Positions 1 through 5,309 of a DNA stretch of 5,309 nucleotides are shown piece after piece (positions within the stretch are counted from its first letter, which is position 1; the number at the start of each line of letters is the position of its first letter). The stretch is from assembly GCA_903932805.1 (NCBI GenBank), contig CAIZHO010000507.1, positions 1-5,309 of the forward strand, written 5' to 3'. The notes under the pieces were generated by a model. It searched no databases. It was given only the letters and a program-made list of their open reading frames with translations, and was not told the origin of the DNA. The translations under genes and the position numbers were made by a program. Source of the DNA: an uncultured Roseiflexaceae bacterium. Its GTDB lineage: Bacteria > Chloroflexota > Chloroflexia > Chloroflexales > Roseiflexaceae.

Positions 1-1
1 C

Positions 2-766
2 CAATCGAGTTCGTTCGAGGAGCCTGCTGGCCACGAGAATCCCGCCAAAGTGCTCGAAGATGCCACGATTACGGCTGATTATGCAACGATTGACAGTTTT
101 GAGTTGAACCCCCAATCAATACAACTCCCCGAAGGGAACAAGATTACGCCAGAGCCGGTAGAACTGCCCAACGGGTATGTCCAAACCGGAAGCTATATTT
201 TTTCATCGGAATCAGCAGCAACACAACCAAACGTCGGTGATATCCGTATTTCGTATGTTGTGTTGCCCGTCGGCAAAACTGTTACTGCGTTTGGTGCGAA
301 GCAGGGTAGTGCAATAGTGAGCACCACCGTCGAAAACGAGAAGTTCTTTCGCATGTTTGCGGGAACGCACACCGAAGCGTTAGAGACGATGCACGGCGAG
401 TATGTTTTGACTGTTTGGCTTTTTCGCGTGCTCGGTACATTTGCTATCTTTATGGGGTTGCAGCTCATCGTACAGCCGCTGGCGCGTATATTGGGTGTCA
501 TCGGGATTCTCGGCAAAGCGGTCGAAGGAGTCACGGGCTTTATCAATGCACTTATCGCATTGATCATGGGGACGACCATTATCATTGTCAGCCAAATTGC
601 GCACAACATCTATTTGCTTATCGGGGTGCTCGTAGTCGTTGGTGGCGGAGTATATCTGTACTTGCGCCGGCGCAACAACGGCCCGACAAACGCAAAAAGT
701 ACACCAGTGGACGCTACTGAAGGGAATGGTGACGGTGTCGACACCTCGCCACCACAAATGACCTAA
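2..766 (+). CDS. TMEM43-family membrane protein (5' end outside window)
   Basis: The reading frame is open from the left edge (first full codon at 2) to a TAA at 764-766, giving 254 visible residues. A GTG at 50-52 could act as a start, but the codons before it read SSSFEEPAGHENP, which resembles the conserved lumenal/periplasmic stretch of TMEM43 (LUMA, PF07787-like) proteins, so the gene most likely begins upstream and only the C-terminal half to two-thirds is present. The GDIRISY stretch at about residues 79-85 and the WLFRVLG entry to the first membrane helix also fit this family. Three hydrophobic segments are visible, at about residues 139-158, 177-197 and 202-221. They are followed by an RRR anchor (inside-positive) and a low-complexity S/T/D/G tail of about 30 residues. 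The molecular role of bacterial members is not established; the human homologue is an inner nuclear membrane protein. It converges on the three-gene leftward cluster and shows no obvious functional tie to it. Family call from remembered motifs: fairly confident. Confidence 0.8.
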   Translation, partial: QSSSFEEPAGHENPAKVLEDATITADYATIDSFELNPQSIQLPEGNKITPEPVELPNGYVQTGSYIFSSESAATQPNVGDIRISYVVLPVGKTVTAFGAKQGSAIVSTTVENEKFFRMFAGTHTEALETMHGEYVLTVWLFRVLGTFAIFMGLQLIVQPLARILGVIGILGKAVEGVTGFINALIALIMGTTIIIVSQIAHNIYLLIGVLVVVGGGVYLYLRRRNNGPTNAKSTPVDATEGNGDGVDTSPPQMT

Positions 767-782
767 GCACGTCCGTGTGTTT

Positions 783-813
783 GACGCCCCTGTGCATACT
801 GCACAGGGGCGTC
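783..813. terminator. Perfect 13-bp hairpin between convergent genes, probable bidirectional terminator
   Basis: The arms gacgcccctgtgc (783-795) and gcacaggggcgtc (801-813) are exact reverse complements around a 5-nt loop (atact). It starts 17 nt after the stop of the TMEM43-like gene. On the + strand it is followed only by tctctat, and on the - strand by aaacacac, so neither side has a classical U-tract. Position and stem strength argue for a terminator serving mainly the rightward gene and perhaps also the leftward transcript, whose stop codon lies 172 nt away. Confidence 0.72.
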
Positions 814-984
814 TCTCTATCGCGTGGGGACGGAGCGTCTGCGAACACCTGCTGGACCTGGTCTGCAGGCGGTTTGCACGCCGCAGTACGGCATGCGGGT
901 GTCTGTGCGCGCGTTGACAGTCCAGCACCGCAGACGTCGGCAGGGTCCGCACCGCAGCGCGGGGCGGCCTTCCCATATTGGCTG
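814..984. other. GC-rich intergenic spacer without a supported gene
   Basis: This spacer of about 170 bp separates the hairpin from the TAA of the glycoside hydrolase gene. It is visibly richer in G and C than the flanking genes. Open frames cross it, but none has a recognisable product, ribosome binding site or start. It contains complementary segments that could fold: tgctggac (850-857) with gtccagca (920-927), and inside this a hairpin at 863-886 pairing ctgc-ggcg with cgcc-gcag around one bulged A. In GC-rich DNA such pairings may be chance; read on the - strand they would lie in the 3' untranslated region of the leftward transcript. Confidence 0.4.
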
Positions 985-2319
985 TTATGGGGTGGGCTCG
1001 ATCCACTTGCCTTGTTCTTTTTTGATGCGCATGTGGATGCCCTGGAGAGCGATAAACGCCGGGCGTGGGCTCCAGTCAGGATTGAGGATCCCAAACGACG
1101 CTTGCTCGTGAATAGGGTTCCCTTGTTGGCCCCACAAGACGGCGAAATTCATATTCCAAAGGAACATGACGCCGATCCATGAACGACCGACCTCATCACG
1201 ATACGACTGAGAGACCATTTGCGTCGCATCACCGATGAACTTGGCCTGATCCTCCATACTGACTACATTCCCGTATTCGTAGCCTGGCGTATTGTTTGCG
1301 GTAGCCCAGCCGTACTCGGTGAGCCATATTTGTTTTTCGGCGAGACCGCTGTCGACCATCGTCTGACGGACGCTTTCGACATGGCGAAAATAGTGGGTGG
1401 GGTGATCGTTCCAGCCGACAGGATTGCCTGGTTTATCGGGATACAGGGTGTCGGGCGGATTGGCGGCAGCACCGGGATGGACACCTTGAGCATCAAACGA
1501 ATTTTTGACTGCGCCGTTTTTGTACGCGTAGAGTTTGGACAAAAAGAGGGTGTCGTCCATGGCGAGATTGACATCATTGACGCCCGTGGACGACGGTGCC
1601 GCTGCGATGACATAGGTGAATGAGCGGACTGCCTTGATGCGCTTGTAGGCTTCGATGAGCATTTCGGCGTAGTGGGCGATGGCAGTTTCATCGATACGGC
1701 CGCCGTTTTCGATTGCGAGGTTAGGCTCGTTCCATATTTCAACCGCGGTAATCAGGCCACCGTAGCGCTGTACCATGTTTTCGACGAAGTTCCCGAACGG
1801 GACGGGATCCGCAGGGATGCCATGGTTTGGTTCGTAGAAATCAGGGGATTGCACCACACTAATCATGAGTTTGATGTTGTGCGCTGACGTGTCTGCAATA
1901 ATACGGTCTACCTCGTCCCAATAATATACGCCAGGGGAAGCCTCGATATCCTTCCAATGAATTTGTTGGCGGATCCAGTCGAAACCGGCTATTTCGGTCA
2001 ACGTCAGGACACGTTCGCGATCGGTGTAAAACAAATGTTCAACAACTCCGAATTCGACTTCATCGATACGTGGGAAATTCCCGAGGGACTCGAGTTGGGA
2101 TTCTACTTGATCCGAAGCGACCGATGTGGCAATGAGCCCACCAGGGTTCAGTGTTGGTACGACAGGCACACTGGGTTGCGGTGTGCTACAGGCAATCAGC
2201 ACGCCTATACACACCAACAAAACCAGACGATGCGCAACACTACTGCTCAGCAAATCGGTCTTCCTTGTCGCATGCGGCATTGCACCATCGTGATGAAGAA
2301 AGTATACACTGCGACGCAT
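985..2319 (-). CDS. Lipoprotein glycoside hydrolase, GH39/GH5-like TIM barrel
   Basis: Predicted retaining glycosidase of the cellulase/GH-A superfamily, exported and lipid-anchored. Residues 32-43 form a hydrophobic signal segment ending in the lipobox LIAC, so Cys44 would be the lipidated residue; a Ser/Pro/Thr-rich linker follows to about residue 80. The barrel runs from about 88 to 430. WNEPN at 196-200 supplies the acid/base Glu198, and WLTEYGW at 332-338 supplies the nucleophile Glu335, the two hallmarks of clan GH-A. The GFDWIRQQIHWKDIE stretch (112-126) is typical of GH39 and related families. Of known enzymes it brings to mind PslG, an inner-membrane-anchored GH39 endoglycosidase acting on an exopolysaccharide, but the substrate cannot be read from the sequence; GH5 or an unassigned family is equally possible. 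The start at 2319 shares its A with the stop of the deacetylase gene (TGATG), suggesting coupling; no clear ribosome binding site precedes it. An in-frame ATG at 2278-2280 (residue 14) would give a more usual 17-residue n-region and is a credible alternative. Ends with TAA at 985-987. Confidence 0.85.
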   Translation of the reverse strand: MRRSVYFLHHDGAMPHATRKTDLLSSSVAHRLVLLVCIGVLIACSTPQPSVPVVPTLNPGGLIATSVASDQVESQLESLGNFPRIDEVEFGVVEHLFYTDRERVLTLTEIAGFDWIRQQIHWKDIEASPGVYYWDEVDRIIADTSAHNIKLMISVVQSPDFYEPNHGIPADPVPFGNFVENMVQRYGGLITAVEIWNEPNLAIENGGRIDETAIAHYAEMLIEAYKRIKAVRSFTYVIAAAPSSTGVNDVNLAMDDTLFLSKLYAYKNGAVKNSFDAQGVHPGAAANPPDTLYPDKPGNPVGWNDHPTHYFRHVESVRQTMVDSGLAEKQIWLTEYGWATANNTPGYEYGNVVSMEDQAKFIGDATQMVSQSYRDEVGRSWIGVMFLWNMNFAVLWGQQGNPIHEQASFGILNPDWSPRPAFIALQGIHMRIKKEQGKWIEPTP

Positions 2320-2335
2320 CAGGGTTGGTGTATAC
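2302..2335 (-). promoter_or_regulatory. Inverted repeat enclosing the stop/start junction
   Basis: Eight-base arms gtatacac (2302-2309) and gtgtatac (2328-2335) are exact reverse complements around an 18-nt loop. In the leftward mRNA the loop carries both the TGA of the deacetylase gene and the ATG of the glycosidase gene (2317-2321). An mRNA hairpin here could hold back independent initiation at the ATG or restrain coupling. The stem is AU-rich and only 8 bp, so it may also be accidental, the 3' arm being part of the coding sequence for the first residues. Confidence 0.35.
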
Positions 2336-4061
2336 GCAACGTGAGGGATTGCCCTGCAGCCAGGTCAACGACGTCTGATTGCAGTTGTGTGTCGGCAAAA
2401 ACCCAGCTGCCGGTCAACCGAACTGCAACACGGGCGACTGGCTGTGCCGTAGGGTTATGAATGCGGATGTATGCACCAGCGTAATCAGCACCCTGCGTTT
2501 GACTGAGTGCTGAGATCGCACGCTGACGGTTGGCAATTTCGGCCAATGGGGCAACCCAGATATCACCGGCAGTTGCACAGGCATCGACGACGGACTGCCA
2601 GGCTGCGATTTGCTCGGGCGTGGTGACTTCTTCGGTATGTGCCCAGAAGTCAATGATGCCGTCGTTCGCGCGGAGTGTCGGCAGGAGTGCGAGTGCACCT
2701 GGGGTCCGTGCCACCGTGAGGTAATAATCAGGACAAACCAGGATGCGTTCGTGGCCCGGGAGTTCTCGACAACGGGCATCTCGGGCCGTCACGATGTGAT
2801 ACTGCGGCAAGCGCGGGTTCCACGCAGTGCGGGTAAGCGAGGTAATCCCAGCGGCTTCGAGGACATCCCAATTCGCATTGCTCATGCCCGCGCTACTGCT
2901 CCACGGAAACGCCAAAGACGTGGCTGGCGGGATGTTTTGCTCGCGTGCCAGGGTGTTCCACGCCGCTACATCTGCCTGCCATTCAGCGGTCGTTGCATAG
3001 CCCCCATAAAAATGACTGAATGTATGACTTTGCACATCATGGCCGGCAGCGCGGAGGGGTGTGAGCAAATCACCGAAGTACCAATCGGGTGCTTGGCCAT
3101 CTGCTGCATAGGGGTCTTGGGAAAACCAGCGTTGCGTCGCCCAGGTATCGGATTGCCACCCGTTTATCTTGGTCGCCCACGTGAATGTCGGGTCATCCAT
3201 GAAGCGTCGGCGGGTGGGATTACCGGTTATCAGATTGTAGCCATTGACATAGTAGGTCGCTCGATACCCGTAGCGTGCATACAGAGTGAGCGAGTTCCAC
3301 AAGCCTTCACGCATGCGTTTGGCACGCATGAGTGGATCCTGTGAGGCATTGGGATCGTCGACCGAACGTGAATGGACGAGTCCCCCCATGGCCGATTCGA
3401 AGTCATACGAAAACGACACCGCCGCGTTGTACCCCGCCGGCCAGGGGCGGATCATCAGCGGGGAGTGTGCGTCGGGATGGGCATCAGGGAGTGCAGTGCC
3501 GACATGACTGTGTCGTAGCGCTATCTTGTCGAGATAGATTCGGTCATCCGACGACGGTTCGAATCGGATGGACAGAGACACGGCATCTGCAGGCGCCACG
3601 CTGGTGTCGACAAGCGCACTCCACGGGGCAGCGTCTGTATCCCCTGCCCAGGCGCGGACCGTCTGCCACGCGCCGAGGTGCGTCACGGATTGACCGTCTG
3701 CAGTCGTCCAGATCCAGCGTGTGCGCACTTGAGTGGCTGACGAGCTGTCTGCGAGGCCACGTGCTGCTACGCACAGATGCGTCCCAGGTTGTACGGGCTG
3801 ACTTGGGGTGGCTAACCATGTACCAATACCCATGATGTGTACCGACGAACCACCATCGATGGAGAACGTCCCAACCCGGACGCCGGGTGCGCCGGCGGAC
3901 CAGCCCGCTGGGAGCCCTTCGCTGAGCGAATCAAAGGCAACATCATCGATCAACACCTGTTGCCACGGAGCAGCACAAGCGTGTTCGCGGGATACGGCAA
4001 CGAACCCCCCGACAGCGAGGATCGCCGCACAGATAAGACCGAACAAAAGACGTCGTGGCAT
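2319..4061 (-). CDS. Exported polysaccharide deacetylase-like protein (CE4/NodB fold) with N-terminal beta-sandwich
   Basis: Predicted metal-dependent deacetylase acting outside the cytoplasm, 580 residues from ATG 4059-4061. That start gives a clean signal peptide (MPRR, hydrophobic 5-23, Ala-Cys-Ala cleavage near residue 30) and a GGTGA ribosome site. A GTG at 4125-4127 would add 22 residues that spoil the signal peptide. Residues about 34-183 look like a jelly-roll/carbohydrate-binding module ending in RIYLDKIAL; a His/Asp linker (PDAHPDAH, 192-199) follows. The NodB-like domain spans about 204-510. Motif 1 reads SYDFE (Asp220, Glu222) where classical CE4 enzymes have TFDD; motif 2 HTFSH (346-350) is intact; motif 3 reads FPW (385-387) and lacks the usual Arg; the motif 5 His is in FWAH (His475). 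D-x-E resembles the D-x-D metal site of the PuuE/HpPgdA branch. About 125 residues separate motifs 1 and 2, including a Trp/Tyr-rich insertion. Cys431 and Cys443 could form a disulfide. A short beta-rich C-terminal piece (525-580) closes the protein. Substrate unknown; N-acetylated glycan is the default guess. Confidence 0.85.
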   Translation of the reverse strand: MPRRLLFGLICAAILAVGGFVAVSREHACAAPWQQVLIDDVAFDSLSEGLPAGWSAGAPGVRVGTFSIDGGSSVHIMGIGTWLATPSQPVQPGTHLCVAARGLADSSSATQVRTRWIWTTADGQSVTHLGAWQTVRAWAGDTDAAPWSALVDTSVAPADAVSLSIRFEPSSDDRIYLDKIALRHSHVGTALPDAHPDAHSPLMIRPWPAGYNAAVSFSYDFESAMGGLVHSRSVDDPNASQDPLMRAKRMREGLWNSLTLYARYGYRATYYVNGYNLITGNPTRRRFMDDPTFTWATKINGWQSDTWATQRWFSQDPYAADGQAPDWYFGDLLTPLRAAGHDVQSHTFSHFYGGYATTAEWQADVAAWNTLAREQNIPPATSLAFPWSSSAGMSNANWDVLEAAGITSLTRTAWNPRLPQYHIVTARDARCRELPGHERILVCPDYYLTVARTPGALALLPTLRANDGIIDFWAHTEEVTTPEQIAAWQSVVDACATAGDIWVAPLAEIANRQRAISALSQTQGADYAGAYIRIHNPTAQPVARVAVRLTGSWVFADTQLQSDVVDLAAGQSLTLRIHQP

Positions 4062-4066
4062 AACAA

Positions 4067-4071
4067 TCACC
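4067..4071 (-). promoter_or_regulatory. Ribosome binding site deciding the deacetylase start
   Basis: On the - strand GGTGA (4071-4067) stands 5 nt before the ATG at 4061-4059. Its last three bases are the TGA stop of the M14 gene, so ribosomes ending the upstream gene sit on the initiation site of the next. This favours the ATG over the upstream GTG at 4127-4125 and points to coupled translation. The match to the anti-Shine-Dalgarno is only moderate. Confidence 0.5.
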
Positions 4072-5309
4072 GTAGTTGAAATGGGAGATCCGTGGCAAGC
4101 AGATTGTCTCGGGCGACGGCTTCCCACACGACCGGGAGGCGCACGATCCGGTTGCTCTCACTATCGTACCGTATCACACCGGTATCGAATCGTTGGGTAG
4201 AAGCTTGTTCGGCATCTGTTTGGATGAGAACTTCATCAGAACGTGGCGTACCAAGTAGCACTTCGCCGTCGATACGACGATAGTAGCGCGCAAATGCGTC
4301 GTGGATAGTATGGGGTGTCGATGGATTCGTCACGATACTATCGGGGTCGATAATGTCGACGGGGACGCCTTGGAGCGGGTAGTCGTCGATCGGCACCAGA
4401 CCGACGGCATCGAACTCGGCGGTGGAGTCGTAGCGTACCCGAGCAGTGGTGAAATCTTGGATGTACACACCGTCTGCCACGGAGGCGTTGCCGAGTGGTG
4501 CTCCGAGCTGTTGCGCTCCATGCGCCTGCCAGAATCGCCAGATTGGCAACGGCATGGGGATCTCATTGACCGTTCGAAACCCCATCGCCGGAATCAACAC
4601 ATCGGTATTGACAAAAACTGCGCGCATGCCGCCAAGATTTTGGTCGAACTCCGGTTCGTCGCCGGTCAGCAGCTCGGGGATGATGGCGGGGAGGTTGAGA
4701 CCACGTGCCCAATCGTGCATCCCGCCGGTAATACTGTATTTTTCCCAATACCGTGCATATTCATACCCTGCCCCGGCAGCGTAAGCCTGTGCAAATGCAA
4801 TGGAGACAGGGTCTTCGCAGAAAGGTGGAAAAACCAATCCCGCATCAGAGTGCAAGAACACGACGGCTGACGCATCGAGCAGAAACCTGCGGATCACACG
4901 ACTTTCAGGTTCTGAGTCAGCAAATGGACCGCCAGTGTCTGACAAAATACCACCCGCGCCGAATACGGTTGTCTGCCAATCATTATCGCTACATGCATCG
5001 AGGGTCGTATCCATGTTGCGATTTAAGTCGACACCGTTGGCATTTTGGCGCACATCAAGGACATCACCATCGGGATTGAGCAGAGGTATTATGTATAGTC
5101 GGACTGATGCCGGAATCTCGTCGGGGTGGTTTCGATACCAATCGATGAGCATCCAGCTCAATTGTTGCGTGTTGCGTTCTGGTGCTCCATGGGTCGCACC
5201 CACAACGACAAATTTGCGTGAGCCTGTCCCGAACCGATATGCTTCAATCGGACGTCCTTGTACACTCCGCCCAATGATGAGTGGAGCGGGCCGATCTTGG
5301 GCGATGCTC
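4067..5309 (-). CDS. M14-family zinc carboxypeptidase with C-terminal LGxP repeat modules (5' end outside window)
   Basis: Predicted metallocarboxypeptidase, first gene of the visible leftward cluster. The frame is open to the right edge; 413 residues are visible, numbered here from the codon at 5306-5308. The first visible stretch IIGRSVQGRPIEAYRFGTG (residues 10-28) is the classical N-terminal block of M14 domains, so the GTG at 5201-5203 is not the start: it would cut into the beta-strand leading to the zinc motif. Zinc ligands are THGAPE (His40, Glu43) and FLHSD (His153). Substrate-anchoring residues are VRQNANGVDLNRN (Arg87, Asn96, Arg97). The catalytic Glu212 lies in IIPELLTG. Cys106 and Cys164 may pair. 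The peptidase domain ends near residue 245; then come two LGxP-type modules (about 257-293 and 337-382). A signal peptide would lie outside the window, but the company of two exported enzymes implies secretion. Peptide substrate is unknown: protein, or a cell-wall peptide as for MpaA-type M14 enzymes. Ends in TGA 4067-4069. Confidence 0.88.
   Translation of the reverse strand, partial: SIAQDRPAPLIIGRSVQGRPIEAYRFGTGSRKFVVVGATHGAPERNTQQLSWMLIDWYRNHPDEIPASVRLYIIPLLNPDGDVLDVRQNANGVDLNRNMDTTLDACSDNDWQTTVFGAGGILSDTGGPFADSEPESRVIRRFLLDASAVVFLHSDAGLVFPPFCEDPVSIAFAQAYAAGAGYEYARYWEKYSITGGMHDWARGLNLPAIIPELLTGDEPEFDQNLGGMRAVFVNTDVLIPAMGFRTVNEIPMPLPIWRFWQAHGAQQLGAPLGNASVADGVYIQDFTTARVRYDSTAEFDAVGLVPIDDYPLQGVPVDIIDPDSIVTNPSTPHTIHDAFARYYRRIDGEVLLGTPRSDEVLIQTDAEQASTQRFDTGVIRYDSESNRIVRLPVVWEAVARDNLLATDLPFQLR
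4163..4540 (-). repeat. Two diverged LGxP-type protein modules at the end of the M14 protein
   Basis: Within the M14 gene the C-terminal part holds two related units. Unit 1 (4430-4540) reads FWQAHGAQQLGAPLG, then a gap, then QDFTTARVRYD. Unit 2 (4163-4300) reads FARYYRRIDGEVLLGTPRS, then a longer gap, then QRFDTGVIRYD. The shared pattern is an aromatic-rich helix, a Gly, LGxP, and a Q-x-F ... (V/I)RYD strand. It resembles the LGFP-like modules that I associate with secreted Chloroflexota proteins, where they are thought to be surface- or wall-associating. The function here is inferred. The units are too diverged to be visible as DNA repeats. Confidence 0.6.

Larger units (their letters stand above)
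985..5309 (-). other. Probable operon: M14 peptidase, CE4-like deacetylase, GH lipoprotein
   Basis: Three genes on the same strand are joined by a 5-nt gap (4062-4066) and a 1-nt overlap at 2319. No room exists for internal promoters except inside coding sequence, and no terminator lies between them. All three products appear to act outside the cytoplasm: two show their own export signals and the third has its N-terminus outside the window. The promoter must lie beyond the right edge, so more upstream genes may belong to the unit. Confidence 0.8.

Noticed and set aside
775..1182. Rightward open frame starting in the terminator hairpin
   Set aside because: It begins inside or next to the hairpin, runs through the spacer into the antisense of the glycosidase C-terminus, and gives a low-complexity Cys/Arg/Ala-rich peptide.
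3308..3330. Repeated cacgcatg motif (3308-3315 and 3323-3330) as a possible binding site
   Set aside because: The repeat is explained by the coding of Met-Arg pairs in MRAKRMR of the deacetylase; no further copies are arranged as an operator.
2610..3344. Long open frame on the + strand opposite the deacetylase gene
   Set aside because: Its translation is Arg/Cys/Ile-rich with no domain pattern, while the opposite strand encodes a clear multi-motif enzyme; it is a shadow frame.
4062..4127. GTG-initiated 22-residue extension of the deacetylase
   Set aside because: It overlaps the M14 gene, has no good ribosome site, and places an Arg/Ser-rich stretch before a perfect signal peptide that begins at the ATG at 4059-4061.
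4301..4870. Long open frame on the + strand opposite the M14 gene
   Set aside because: No recognisable product or ribosome site; the zinc and catalytic motifs are all on the other strand.
5201..5203. GTG as the start of the M14 carboxypeptidase
   Set aside because: It would remove the conserved IGRSVQGRP block and the strand before the HxxE zinc motif; the frame stays open with family-like sequence to the right edge.
1..5309. Search for tRNA, rRNA, CRISPR array, insertion sequence or integration site
   Set aside because: No cloverleaf-like segments, regularly spaced repeats, transposase motifs or terminal inverted repeats with target duplications were seen by eye.

Overview
The window holds four protein-coding genes and fills most of its length with coding sequence. 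One gene, cut by the left edge, runs rightward (2-766). Three tightly packed genes run leftward (5309-985); the first of these is cut by the right edge. The two sets converge on a 218-bp gap (767-984) that contains a perfect 13-bp inverted repeat. I see no RNA gene, CRISPR array, insertion sequence or origin. The likely source is a bacterium, most plausibly of the Chloroflexota. This rests on the style of the secreted proteins, above all an LGxP-type repeat module fused to a protease domain and a lipoprotein glycosidase. It is an inference, not a demonstrated placement.

The rightward gene encodes a TMEM43-family (PF07787-like) membrane protein whose N-terminal part lies outside the window. 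The leftward genes, in transcription order, encode: (1) an M14-family zinc carboxypeptidase whose peptidase domain is followed by two LGxP-type repeat modules; (2) an exported polysaccharide deacetylase-like protein (CE4 / NodB fold) with an N-terminal beta-sandwich and an unusual metal-site motif; and (3) a lipoprotein glycoside hydrolase of the GH39/GH5-like TIM-barrel superfamily with both catalytic glutamates visible. The junctions are 5 nt (M14 to CE4) and a 1-nt TGATG overlap (CE4 to GH), so the three are almost certainly one transcript with translational coupling.

Together the leftward genes look like a set of extracytoplasmic enzymes acting on peptide and sugar polymers, for example envelope glycan, exopolysaccharide or glycoprotein: one trims peptides, one removes N- or O-acyl groups, one cleaves glycosidic bonds. 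The shared substrate is inferred from gene order only. The features most worth following up are the D-x-E metal motif and long aromatic insertion of the deacetylase, the LGxP modules on the protease, and an inverted repeat that places the GH start codon in a hairpin loop.
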